From the NCBI GenBank assembly GCA_025355005.1, contig JANXLV010000367.1:1-64000 (forward strand): DNA of 64,000 nt, written 5' to 3'. The number at the start of each line of letters is the position of its first letter. The stretch's first letter is position 1. The position numbers were made by a program, and so were the translations under genes. The notes beneath the pieces are model-generated. The model saw only the letters and a list, made by a program, of their open reading frames with translations. It had not been told where the DNA came from and ran no database searches. Shown piece by piece: positions 25,406-34,418 of the stretch. The DNA comes from Myxococcales bacterium (GTDB lineage Bacteria; Myxococcota_A; Polyangia; Polyangiales; Polyangiaceae).

Positions 25406-28400
25406 ATGACCACATTCGGACGCTACCGCCTTCTCGAGCGTCTCGGCCAAGGAGGCATGGCCGAGGTCTTCAAGGCGAAGAGCTACGGCGTCGAAGGCTT
25501 CGAGAAGGTCATCGTCATCAAGCGCATCCTGCCTGAGCTGGCGGAGAGCAAGGACTTCGTCGACCTCTTCATCCACGAGGCGAAGCTCGCCGTGCGGCTG
25601 TCGCACGCGAACATCGTCCAGGTCTTCGATCTTGGCGTGACCAAGGTCGAGGCTGAGGCGGGCGCGGCGGGCGAGCACCCGGAGAACCGCACGTCGCCGG
25701 ACGTCTACTACATGGCCATGGAGTACGTGCAAGGGTTCGACCTGGCCACGCTCCTCACCATGGCGCGGCGGCGACAGGAGCTCCTGCCCATCGAGATGTG
25801 CGTGTATATTGCATCTGAAGTGGCGAAAGGGCTGGACCACGCCCACCGCCGCCGTGACGAGCAGATGCAGCCGCTGGGCATCGTGCACCGTGACGTGTCG
25901 CCGCAGAACGTGCTGCTGTCGTTCGAGGGCGAGGTCAAGGTCACCGACTTCGGTATCGCGAAGGCGAAGGGCGTGCTCATGCCCACGAATCTGGAGGACA
26001 CGCAGTCGCGTCGCCTGCAGGGGAAATTCGGCTTCATGAGCCCCGAGCAGGCGCGTGGAGACGACACGGATGCGCGCTCCGATCTCTTCTCGCTCGGCAC
26101 CGTGCTGTACGAGTGCCTCACCGGCGTGAACCCTTTCTCGGGGCCCACCACGTTCGAGACCCTGCGCCGCGTGCAGGCATGCGAGTACCCGCCGGCGCTG
26201 TTGCTCAGGCCCGAACTACCCGAGGAGCTCATCACGATCCTGAGCACCTCCATGGCGAAGGAGCCCCCGCAGCGCTACCCGGACGCCGCGCGCATGTACG
26301 AGGCGCTGGTAGCATTCCTCTACACGCGCGACCGGCGCTGGAGCGCGCGCGATCTCTCCGAGTACCTCCTCACGCGACGCGACGACGCCGAGGCGCCGCA
26401 TCCGGTCGTGGCGCTCGCGGAGGGCAGCGAGTACGAGCGCACGCCCATCGAGGGCCCCGTTCGTCGCGGCAGCTACCCGTCCATCCCCGCGGTGGAGGTC
26501 GGCCCAAAGTCCGTCGACCTCACGGCCACTGCGGCGCTCGGCGAGCGGCGAGAGGTCACGGCGCTCGTGGTCAGCGCCGGAACACGCGATGCGCCGGAGT
26601 TCCAGGAGCGCGTCGCCACGGCCCTCGAGCGCTACGGCGGTCGCATCTACTCGCGCGATCCGGCGCAGGTCACCGCGCTGTTCGGGCTCACGGAGCCGGA
26701 CGGCCGCGACACGGAGATGGCCGCGCGCGCCGCGCTCATGGTCGTGCGCAATCCGCACGGTGGCCAGCGGCCCAGTGCAGGCGTGCACTCTGCACGCATT
26801 CATGTGTCGCAGACGGGCGAGCCCACGGAGGACGAGCGCCTGCAGAGCGTGATCGCCACCGCGCGCGATCTGGCCCGCGCGAAGGAAGGGCGCGTCGCCA
26901 TCTCTGCGTTCGCCGTGAGGCAGGTGCGCTCCACCTTCGTGTTCGAGACGCTCACGGACGCGCCTCCTGGCCTGTCCACGTCTTCCACGTTCCTGGTGCG
27001 CAACGTGCGGGACCCCAGCGAGGCGTTCGGTCGCTTCATCGGTCGTCGCGAAGAGCTGCGCGTGATCGGCACGGTGCTCGCGGACGCGTCCAAACGCAGC
27101 GCGCAGGCGCTCACCATCCGTGGGGAGCACGGCATCGGCAAGACGCGCATCCTCGTGGAGATCGAGCGGCGCCTGGGCAAGCTCGGGTACAACGTCGGCT
27201 TCTACGTGGCCACGTGCCCCCCGCGAGGCGCAGAGCATCCGCTCTCCGGTCTCGTGTGTATGTTGCAATCATTGTGTGGCGTGGACGAGTCGGACCCGCC
27301 CGAGCTCGTGCGCTCCGTGCGCCCGCGCCTTCGCGCCGTCGGTCTGTCCGACGAAGAGGTGATCGCCACGATGGATGCGCTCGGCGTGGGCGAGGCCAGC
27401 GAGCCCCCCAGCGGAGGTGGTGAAGCGCGTCGCAAGAGCGGCGGTACCATGACGGAGAGCCTGCGATCTGGCTTCATCCGCATCGTGCAGAGCCTGTCGG
27501 AGGACCGGCCGCACGTGTTCGTATGGGACGACGCTCACGCGCTGGACCAGGAGAGCTACGCCATCATCTCCTACGCGTTCACCAAGCTCGCAGGGTCGCG
27601 CGTGGTGTTCGCGTTCGCGGCGCGCGGAGGCCATACGCATGCCCTCGCGGACGGCGTGAGGCACACGGCGCTGGACCTCACGGACCTCCCCGCCGCGGAC
27701 GTGGAGCGCCTGATTGCGGCGCGCCTGGGCGTGGAGCGCCCGCCGCAGGAGCTCCTTCGCTTCGTTCGCGAGCGCGCAGGCGGCCACCCGCAGTTCATCG
27801 AGGAGGTGCTGCGTGCGCTGTCGGATGCGCGCGCCATCACGATCGCGAAGGGCCATGTCCTCTCCATGCGGCTCGTCGGGCAAGAGCTGGCGCTGCCCAA
27901 GACACTGCGGGGGCTGGTCGCGTCGCGCGTGTCGCGTCTGGATGCGCCCGCGCGCGCCGCGCTGCAAGCGGCGTCCGTCCTTGGCGACCCGGTGAACCTG
28001 GAGGTGCTTGCGCACATGACGGCGCAGCCCATCTCTCGCCTGGAGTCGATCATCTTGCGGCTGGAGCGCGCGGACTTCGTGGTGCACACCGGCCCGGTGG
28101 AGGTGGTGTTCAAATCGCCGAGCGTGCGTGAGCTCGTCGCCGACGCGATCCCTGGCGACGGCGCGCGCGCCATGCATGCCGCCGCGGGTGACGCGCTCAT
28201 CGTGGTGGCGGGAGCGGTGCCGGAGCACGCCTCGCGGATCGCCGCGCACCTGTACGAGGCCGGCGATCGTGAGCGCGCCGCCGTCTACTTCGGACAGAGC
28301 GGCACGGCGCATCTCTCCGGTCGCAACCTGGACGCGGCGGCCCGTGATTTTTCGCGTGCGATCGACCTTGCGGACAACAAGACCGCGGACGCGAAGACCC

Positions 28401-29395
28401 TGCTCACGTGGCTCACCGGTCTGGCGGCTGCGGTGCGGCACGTCCGCGCCGCGCCCGAAGCGGAGGCCATGTGCGAGCGCGTGATCTCCGCCGTGGACAA
28501 CGCGGGTGACCTGCGGATGCGCGTGCGCGCACGTATCGAGGCAGGGCGCCTGCTCTCGGCGCTCAGCTCATTCGACGCCGCGAAGGCGCAGTTCTCGCAA
28601 GCCGAGTACATCGCCGGTGATCGCTATGACCTCCTCCACGAGGCGCTCGTGTCCGCCGCGGAGCTCGCCAGCCAGAAGGGCGATTGGCGGAGCGCGCTCA
28701 CGACGCTCTCACGCGTGGAAAACCTCCCGGCAAAGGCCGGCGACAAGCTCGAGGAGCACAAGCTGTTCTTGAGCCTCGCACATGCGAACGCCGCCACCGG
28801 TGATGGCGCCACGGCGCGCAGCTTCCTCGCCCGTGCGGATGCGCTCGGCCTGGATGGTCCTGCTGCCTGCGAACGCGAGCACGTGCGCTCGCTCGTCGCG
28901 TATTTCGCACGAGATTTCCGCGCCGCCGCAGCCTACGCGGAAGAGGCCGTGGAGCTGGGACGCCAGCACGGCATCTCGTACGAGGTCGCGGAGAACCTCT
29001 ATCACCTGGGCGAGATCCTCGTGCGCCTCGGCGACCATCCACGCGCGTACGGCGCGCTCAAGCAGTCGCTCGCCTCATGCGACGAAGGCGGCTTCGATCG
29101 CCTTGGCAACCAGGTGCGCATGGCCCTCGGCTTCCTGGACGCGCTGGCCGGCGACAAGGACGCAGAGCGCGCGCTCGCGAACGGCATCGCGTACGCGGAG
29201 GCGAACGGATACTCGTGGGACACGCTCGGTGGTCGGCGCCTGCTCGCGGAGCTGCATCTGCGGAGCGGCAACGGCGACGCGGCCAAGAAGGAGCTCGGCA
29301 AGCTCATCGCGCTCGCGGACGAGACCGGCGGCCGCATGTTCGCCGAAGAGGCCGACCAGGCGTTGCGCGCCCTCTCGATCGCTCCGCCGGCCTAG
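25406..29395 (+). CDS. Giant Ser/Thr kinase with cyclase-like, ATPase and TPR regions
   Basis: The 1329-residue protein has a kinase domain (1-275: LGQGGMAEVFKAKS, VIVIKRIL, HRDVSPQNVLLS, DFGIAKAK, MSPEQARG). Residues 375-530 resemble a degenerate class III cyclase domain (REVTALVVSAG, RYGGRIYSRDPAQVTALFG) without metal-binding Asp residues. A P-loop ATPase follows (FIGRREELRVIG about 544, GEHGIGKTRIL about 572, FVWDDAHALDQ about 705), as in PknK/STAND proteins. The rest (870-1320) is helical repeats of TPR type. This architecture is common in Myxococcota but cannot be assigned a pathway. It overlaps the convergent IMPase gene by 4 bp. Two AT-rich 12-mers occur in it. Confidence 0.9.
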   Translation: MTTFGRYRLLERLGQGGMAEVFKAKSYGVEGFEKVIVIKRILPELAESKDFVDLFIHEAKLAVRLSHANIVQVFDLGVTKVEAEAGAAGEHPENRTSPDVYYMAMEYVQGFDLATLLTMARRRQELLPIEMCVYIASEVAKGLDHAHRRRDEQMQPLGIVHRDVSPQNVLLSFEGEVKVTDFGIAKAKGVLMPTNLEDTQSRRLQGKFGFMSPEQARGDDTDARSDLFSLGTVLYECLTGVNPFSGPTTFETLRRVQACEYPPALLLRPELPEELITILSTSMAKEPPQRYPDAARMYEALVAFLYTRDRRWSARDLSEYLLTRRDDAEAPHPVVALAEGSEYERTPIEGPVRRGSYPSIPAVEVGPKSVDLTATAALGERREVTALVVSAGTRDAPEFQERVATALERYGGRIYSRDPAQVTALFGLTEPDGRDTEMAARAALMVVRNPHGGQRPSAGVHSARIHVSQTGEPTEDERLQSVIATARDLARAKEGRVAISAFAVRQVRSTFVFETLTDAPPGLSTSSTFLVRNVRDPSEAFGRFIGRREELRVIGTVLADASKRSAQALTIRGEHGIGKTRILVEIERRLGKLGYNVGFYVATCPPRGAEHPLSGLVCMLQSLCGVDESDPPELVRSVRPRLRAVGLSDEEVIATMDALGVGEASEPPSGGGEARRKSGGTMTESLRSGFIRIVQSLSEDRPHVFVWDDAHALDQESYAIISYAFTKLAGSRVVFAFAARGGHTHALADGVRHTALDLTDLPAADVERLIAARLGVERPPQELLRFVRERAGGHPQFIEEVLRALSDARAITIAKGHVLSMRLVGQELALPKTLRGLVASRVSRLDAPARAALQAASVLGDPVNLEVLAHMTAQPISRLESIILRLERADFVVHTGPVEVVFKSPSVRELVADAIPGDGARAMHAAAGDALIVVAGAVPEHASRIAAHLYEAGDRERAAVYFGQSGTAHLSGRNLDAAARDFSRAIDLADNKTADAKTLLTWLTGLAAAVRHVRAAPEAEAMCERVISAVDNAGDLRMRVRARIEAGRLLSALSSFDAAKAQFSQAEYIAGDRYDLLHEALVSAAELASQKGDWRSALTTLSRVENLPAKAGDKLEEHKLFLSLAHANAATGDGATARSFLARADALGLDGPAACEREHVRSLVAYFARDFRAAAAYAEEAVELGRQHGISYEVAENLYHLGEILVRLGDHPRAYGALKQSLASCDEGGFDRLGNQVRMALGFLDALAGDKDAERALANGIAYAEANGYSWDTLGGRRLLAELHLRSGNGDAAKKELGKLIALADETGGRMFAEEADQALRALSIAPPA

Positions 29396-30195
29396 AGCTT
29401 CTTCTGAGCGTCGGCGAGCTCTCGAACCAGAGCTTCGTGCAGCTTGCCGTTGGTGGCGAGGACGTGGTTGCGCGCGAAGCGCATGGGCGAGCCGTCCAGT
29501 GACGTGACATTGCCGCCCGCGGCGCGCACGATCGCCGCGCCGCCCGCCATGTCCCACGGATGCACGAGCTCCCAGTAGCCCTCGTACGTGCCGTCGGCCA
29601 CGAGGCACATGTCGAGTGCTGCAGACCCGCAGCGGCGGATCGCCTGGACCCTCGCCTTCATGTGCAAGAACTCGGTGAAGTTGGCGAGCGCGGGGTTCGT
29701 GTGTCGATCGGACGGAAAGCCCGTGGCGAGGCACGCGTCCCCGAGCGCCCCGATGCCGCTCACGTGCGCGGGCACGTCGTTTCGCATCGCAGGAATGCCC
29801 ACGCCACCGGTCCACGTGATGCCGAGCGCGGGCGCGTGCACCACGCCGAAGACGGGTTCGCCATTCTCCACCAGACCTATGGACACGGAGAACCACGGAT
29901 GCCCGTGCGCGTAGTTCGTGGTGCCGTCGAGTGGGTCCACGAAGAACATTCGCGGGGCCGGAGCTCCGCCGGTCTCTTCTCCCACCACCGCGACGCCAGT
30001 CTTCGCGAGCGCCGTCTTGAGGCACGCCTCGCTCTCGCGGTCGAACTTCGTGACGAGGTCCGTGCGGCTGGATTTGTGCTCGATCGTGACGTTCGTGCGG
30101 TGGCCCGTCATGAGGAAGGCGCCAGCCTCGCGCGCGGCCGCGGTAGCGATCTTCGCGATCTCGGCGAGCTCCGCGGGGTTCTCCAGTAAGGTCAT
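29392..30195 (-). CDS. Inositol monophosphatase family protein
   Basis: The 267-residue protein has all metal-binding motifs of the family: VVGEETGG (metal-ligand Glu), FFVDPLDGTTNYAHG, and HPWDMAGGAAIVRAAGG. It could act on inositol phosphate, histidinol phosphate or PAP; the sequence does not decide. It lies 20 bp after mpl and in the same direction, suggesting a clpB-mpl-IMPase operon. Its last codons overlap the end of the giant kinase gene on the other strand. Confidence 0.92.
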   Translation of the reverse strand: MTLLENPAELAEIAKIATAAAREAGAFLMTGHRTNVTIEHKSSRTDLVTKFDRESEACLKTALAKTGVAVVGEETGGAPAPRMFFVDPLDGTTNYAHGHPWFSVSIGLVENGEPVFGVVHAPALGITWTGGVGIPAMRNDVPAHVSGIGALGDACLATGFPSDRHTNPALANFTEFLHMKARVQAIRRCGSAALDMCLVADGTYEGYWELVHPWDMAGGAAIVRAAGGNVTSLDGSPMRFARNHVLATNGKLHEALVRELADAQKKL

Positions 30196-30215
30196 GATGC
30201 GCTCTTACACCAACG

Positions 30216-31703
30216 CTACGTGAGCGCGGTCAGCATCATCTGGTGGATGCCGCCGAACGCTCCGTTGGAGAGCAGCGCCACCGTGTCGCCCGACTTCGCA
30301 TGGGTCTTCACGAACGCGATGATCTCGTCCGGGTCCTTCGCGCAGAGCGCCTTGGGGCCCAGTCGCGCGGCCAGCTTGCCCAGATCGAGCCGCTCGTTCT
30401 CGGGGATGTTCGTGCGGCCTAGCGGCGCGAAGATCACGTGCTCGGCAGCGCTGAATGCGCCCACGTACTCCTCCTGGTGCAGCGCACGGCATGCGGTGGC
30501 GGAGCGCGGCTCGAAGATGGCGAAGAGGGCGCCCTTCGGGTGCCGTGATTTCAGGGCGCGCAGCGTCTCGTCCACGGCGGTGGGGTGGTGCGCGAAGTCG
30601 TCGTAGACGTGAATACCGGATGGCATGCCAAGGAGATCCTGTCGTCGCCGCACCCCGTCGAACTCGGCGAGGGCAGAGCGCGCGTCGGCGACCTTCACGC
30701 CGAAGGCCTCGCAGCATGCGGCCATGGCGCCGATCGCGTTGCGGACGTTGTGCGCGCCCGGCACCTTGAGCGCGAGGCGCCCGCACGACATGCCGCCGAT
30801 GAAGAGGTCGAACGACTGGATGTCGCTCCCGCCGCCGGTCTCTGCTGACTGTGCCGCGTCGCCCACGACAGCGCCGAGCCACGTGGGGGTCACGTCGCCC
30901 GTGTCGTCGCCGTCCAGCGCGTAGTACACGACCTTCGCCTTGCACTCCTTCGCGAGGTGCCGCGCGCGCGCGTCGCGTGCATCCACGACGAGGAGCCCGC
31001 CCGCGGGGATGAGCGCGACCATCTCGCGAAAGCCGTCCTCGTACGAGGCGGCCGTGGGGTAGATGTCCACGTGGTCGTGCTCCACGCTCGTGAGCAACAC
31101 CACGTCATGTTGACCGATGCCGACGTAGTCCAGGAACTTGGGCTTCTTGCGCCAGTAGACCGCGTCGTACTCGTCGCCCTCGACGACGAACGGCGGCGCC
31201 GCGCCAGGCAGCGCGACCTCCTTGCCACTGGACGCGAGCTTACGCTTCGTGTCGCCGAGACCAGCACCCGACGGAAAGTTCTTCGGGATACCGCCGATGA
31301 AATACCCTGGATTTTGCCCTGCGCGGTGAAGCACCCACGCGGCCATCGCGGACGTGGTGGTCTTGCCGTGCGTGCCGGTGACGACGAGCGGACGATGGTG
31401 CGCGAGAAAGTGACTGCGCAGCGCACCGGACATGCTCTCTGCGTGCAGGTGGTTGTCGCGGACGTGTGTCGCCTCCTCGTTCTCGCTGCGGATCGCGTTG
31501 CCTACGATGGTCACGTCGGGTCGCGGGAAGAGGTGGTCCTTCGAGTAGCCCGTGAAGCATGTGACGCCGCCGGCGAGGAGCGCAGGACCCATCGGCGGAT
31601 CAAACGCCGCGTCGGACCCGGTCACCTCGTGACCCTGCGCGCGATAGAGGAGCGCGAGCGAGCCCATGCCCGTACCGGACACCCCGACGAAGTGAACGCG
31701 CAT
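30216..31703 (-). CDS. mpl: UDP-N-acetylmuramate:tripeptide ligase Mpl
   Basis: Mpl joins recycled L-Ala-gamma-D-Glu-meso-DAP to UDP-MurNAc, so cell wall peptides are reused. The 495-residue protein has the MurC-like fold but the Mpl-specific start MRVHFVGVSGTGMGSLALL with HEVTGSDAAFDPPM, and IGGIPKNFPSGAGLG. ATP loop TGTHGKTTTSAM is near residue 110, then FVVEGDEYDAVYW and VYDDFAHHPTAV with catalytic His. It is about 40 residues longer than E. coli Mpl. It starts 3 bp after clpB. An insertion after NFPSGAGLG and a ~20-residue insert near DIQSFDLF account for the extra length. Confidence 0.93.
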   Translation of the reverse strand: MRVHFVGVSGTGMGSLALLYRAQGHEVTGSDAAFDPPMGPALLAGGVTCFTGYSKDHLFPRPDVTIVGNAIRSENEEATHVRDNHLHAESMSGALRSHFLAHHRPLVVTGTHGKTTTSAMAAWVLHRAGQNPGYFIGGIPKNFPSGAGLGDTKRKLASSGKEVALPGAAPPFVVEGDEYDAVYWRKKPKFLDYVGIGQHDVVLLTSVEHDHVDIYPTAASYEDGFREMVALIPAGGLLVVDARDARARHLAKECKAKVVYYALDGDDTGDVTPTWLGAVVGDAAQSAETGGGSDIQSFDLFIGGMSCGRLALKVPGAHNVRNAIGAMAACCEAFGVKVADARSALAEFDGVRRRQDLLGMPSGIHVYDDFAHHPTAVDETLRALKSRHPKGALFAIFEPRSATACRALHQEEYVGAFSAAEHVIFAPLGRTNIPENERLDLGKLAARLGPKALCAKDPDEIIAFVKTHAKSGDTVALLSNGAFGGIHQMMLTALT

Positions 31704-31706
31704 GGT

Positions 31707-34304
31707 TCAGGCCTTCTCGAACTTGAACTCGTCGTTCTGCACGTCCACCTTCACGGTGGCGCCGACGGCGTAGCCTCCCGCCAGGATCTCCTCGGCGAGC
31801 GGATCCTGGATGCTCTTCAGGATGGCGCGCTTCAGGGGGCGCGCGCCGAACGCGGGCTCGTAGCCCAGGTCGACGAGCTTCCGCTTGGCGGCCTCCGTCA
31901 GATCGAGCTTCAGCTCGCGATCGGTGAGGAGCTTCTCGAGGCGGCGCAGCTGGATGTCCACGATGCCGCGCAGGTCGTCCTTGGAGAGCGGACGGAAGAT
32001 GACGACGTCGTCGATCCGGTTCAGGAACTCAGGGCGGAGGAAGTTCTTCAGCTCGTCGCGGAGCACGTCGCGGAGCGCGTCGCGTCCGTCGGCGGACTCG
32101 AAGAGCTTCGGATCGGTCTCGAGGATGCGCTGCGAGCCGATGTTGCTCGTCATGATGACGACCGTGTTCGAGAAGTCCGCGGTACGACCGCGCCCGTCCG
32201 TGAGGCGCCCGTCGTCGAGCACCTGAAGCAGCAAGTTGAAGACGTCCTGGTGCGCCTTCTCCACCTCGTCGAAGAGGAGGACGCTGTAAGGCTTGCGACG
32301 GACGGCCTCCGTCAAGAAGCCGCCCTCCTCGCTGTCCACGTAGCCGGGCGGCGCGCCGACGAGACGCTGCGCCATGTGCTTCTCCATGAACTCGCTCATG
32401 TCGAGGCGGGTCATGGCGGCTTCGTCGTCGAAGAGGAACTCAGCGAGGGCCTTCGCGAGCTCCGTCTTGCCCACGCCCGACGGGCCCAGGAAAAGGAAGC
32501 TGCCTATCGGCTTGCCCGGATCGCGCAGACCCACGCGTCCGCGCCGCACTGCGCGCGAGACGGCACGCACGGCCTCCTCCTGACCGACGACGCGCGCACT
32601 GAGGCGCGCTTCCATCTTCAAGAGCTTCTCGGACTCGGCCTCGAGCATCTTGGCGACGGGGATACCCGTCCAGTCGCCGAGCACCGCAGCGACGTCCTGC
32701 TCGGTCACGACACGCGTGTGCGCGGGGACCAGGCCCTCCTTCGCGACAGCGGCATCCGCTGCGTCGAGCCTGCGCTTCACGTCGGGGATCTGGACGTGCT
32801 CGAGCTCACCGAGCTTTGCGAAGTTCTGCGCCTTGCGCGCCTCCTCGAGCTCTGCGTTCAGCTTGTTGTATTCTTCACGCAACGCCGCCTGCGCTGCGAT
32901 GGCGCCGCGGCGCGAGTCGAGCTTCGCGCGCATCACCGAGACCGACGGCTCGAGCTCCTTCGCCTCTTTTTCCAGGCGCTCCTTCGTCTTCATGCTCATC
33001 GCGTCGTCGTCATCCAGAAGGCCGGCGAGCTGCGCCTTGATGGACGCGAGCCTGCGAATCGCGAGGTCGACGGGGGCGGGAAGGCCGTCGATCTCCACGC
33101 GCTTGCGTGCAGCGGCCTCGTCCAGGAGGTCCACGGCGTTGTCGGGCAGCGCGCGGTCCTGCAGGTACCGCTTTGCAAGGCGCACAGCGGCGGTCACGGC
33201 GGGATCGCCGATCTGCACCTTGTGGTGCGTCTCGTAGCGGGTGGCGATGCCGCGCAGGATCTCGATGGCGCCGTCAGGCGTGGGCGGATCAATCGTGAGC
33301 AGCGTGAAGCGACGGAGCAGGATCGAGTCCTTCTCCTGCATGCGCTTCACGCCTTCGGGCGTGGTCGTCGCGAGCAAGCGCACCTCGCCGCGGCTGAGCA
33401 GCGGCTTCAGGAGATCGCCGACGCCGCTGCCTGCAGCGCCCTGCGAGAAGAGCGACTCGATGCCGTCGATGAAGAGGACCGTGTCCTTCGACTTCACGGC
33501 GCCTACCACCTGCTTCAGGCGCTCCTCGATCTCGCCGCGGAGCTTGGCGCCCGCTACGAGCGTTCCCACCTCCAGCTCGAGAATGCTGAGGCCCGCGAGG
33601 TTGTGCGGTACATCGCCGCTGGCAATACGCTGCGCGAGCGCGCCCACGATCGCCGTCTTGCCCACGCCGGGCTCGCCAACGAGGAGCGGGTGGTTCTTCT
33701 GTCGCCGCTCGAGGATCTGCACCAGGCGGCGCACCTCGTTGTCGCGGCCGATGACCGGGTCGAAGCCATTCTGCTTCGCGCGCGCGGTGAGATCCTGGGT
33801 GAAGCGCGCCGCCTCCCCCGGCGTACCGCCGCTCACCGTCGACGTGGACGTTGCCTCGCGAGGGACGCTGCGCAGCGCTGCCATGTGTGCGCGGAACGAG
33901 CCCGGTCCGAGCGCGAACGCCTGCAGCACCGCGCCCGCGGGCCCGCGGATCTCCTGGGAGAGCGCGTTCAGCAGGTTCTCCACGCTGACCGGAGACTTGT
34001 CGGCTTCTTTCTCCGCACGAGACAGGAGCGAGAGCATCGCGGTCGACAGGTATGCGAGGCCCCCGCCCGACTTCGGCAGCCGTGCGAGCTGGGTCTCGGC
34101 CTCGGCCGCGACGTCCGAGGGGTCGGCGCCAGCCTTCTTGAACACCTCCGCCACACCGCGATCGCGGTCCACGGCGCGGGTCAGGAAGTGGATAGGCTCC
34201 ACCTGCGGATGTTTCCGCTCGTCGGCAAGGGATTGGGCGCCAGCCACGAGGGCCTTCGCGTCGGTTGCGTATCGCTCGAGATGAATCGTTTGCTCGGACG
34301 CCAT
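31707..34304 (-). CDS. clpB: ClpB-type Hsp100 disaggregase with degenerate first ATPase module
   Basis: The 865-residue protein has ClpB order: N domain (1-145), NBD1 (about 155-395), middle coiled coil (about 400-525), NBD2 (about 540-865). Walker A motifs GEPGVGKTAIV (about 209) and GPSGVGKTELAKAL (about 607) are intact, as are NBD2 VLLFDEVEKAH and PPGYVDSEEGG. In NBD1, however, the Walker B reads LFIDGIESL where ClpB has LFIDEIHTL, so the catalytic Glu is Gly. The pore loop is GAKLRGEIEERL, where ClpB has Tyr in place of this Leu. It is first in an apparent operon with mpl. These changes suggest a paralogue with altered cycle; another ClpB likely exists elsewhere (inference). Confidence 0.9.
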   Translation of the reverse strand: MASEQTIHLERYATDAKALVAGAQSLADERKHPQVEPIHFLTRAVDRDRGVAEVFKKAGADPSDVAAEAETQLARLPKSGGGLAYLSTAMLSLLSRAEKEADKSPVSVENLLNALSQEIRGPAGAVLQAFALGPGSFRAHMAALRSVPREATSTSTVSGGTPGEAARFTQDLTARAKQNGFDPVIGRDNEVRRLVQILERRQKNHPLLVGEPGVGKTAIVGALAQRIASGDVPHNLAGLSILELEVGTLVAGAKLRGEIEERLKQVVGAVKSKDTVLFIDGIESLFSQGAAGSGVGDLLKPLLSRGEVRLLATTTPEGVKRMQEKDSILLRRFTLLTIDPPTPDGAIEILRGIATRYETHHKVQIGDPAVTAAVRLAKRYLQDRALPDNAVDLLDEAAARKRVEIDGLPAPVDLAIRRLASIKAQLAGLLDDDDAMSMKTKERLEKEAKELEPSVSVMRAKLDSRRGAIAAQAALREEYNKLNAELEEARKAQNFAKLGELEHVQIPDVKRRLDAADAAVAKEGLVPAHTRVVTEQDVAAVLGDWTGIPVAKMLEAESEKLLKMEARLSARVVGQEEAVRAVSRAVRRGRVGLRDPGKPIGSFLFLGPSGVGKTELAKALAEFLFDDEAAMTRLDMSEFMEKHMAQRLVGAPPGYVDSEEGGFLTEAVRRKPYSVLLFDEVEKAHQDVFNLLLQVLDDGRLTDGRGRTADFSNTVVIMTSNIGSQRILETDPKLFESADGRDALRDVLRDELKNFLRPEFLNRIDDVVIFRPLSKDDLRGIVDIQLRRLEKLLTDRELKLDLTEAAKRKLVDLGYEPAFGARPLKRAILKSIQDPLAEEILAGGYAVGATVKVDVQNDEFKFEKA

Positions 34305-34418
34305 GGGGGCTACGAGCGTACATCGCCGGGGCCGAAGGCGCGATAGGGGACTGGCACCGAAGACCCCTCATGATTCACGGGGACGGCCGTTCCGTAAGAT
34401 GAGACACTGGGAGCGCGC

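Noticed and set aside
30957-34346. Very long open frame (1129 codons) opposite clpB and mpl
   Set aside because: It is antisense to two genes with full family matches; its composition (Arg, Glu, Ala, Val, His) is typical of a shadow frame in GC-rich DNA.
34342-34349. CCCCTATC upstream of clpB as heat-shock (sigma-32) -10 element
   Set aside because: No matching CTTGAA-type -35 lies at the correct distance.
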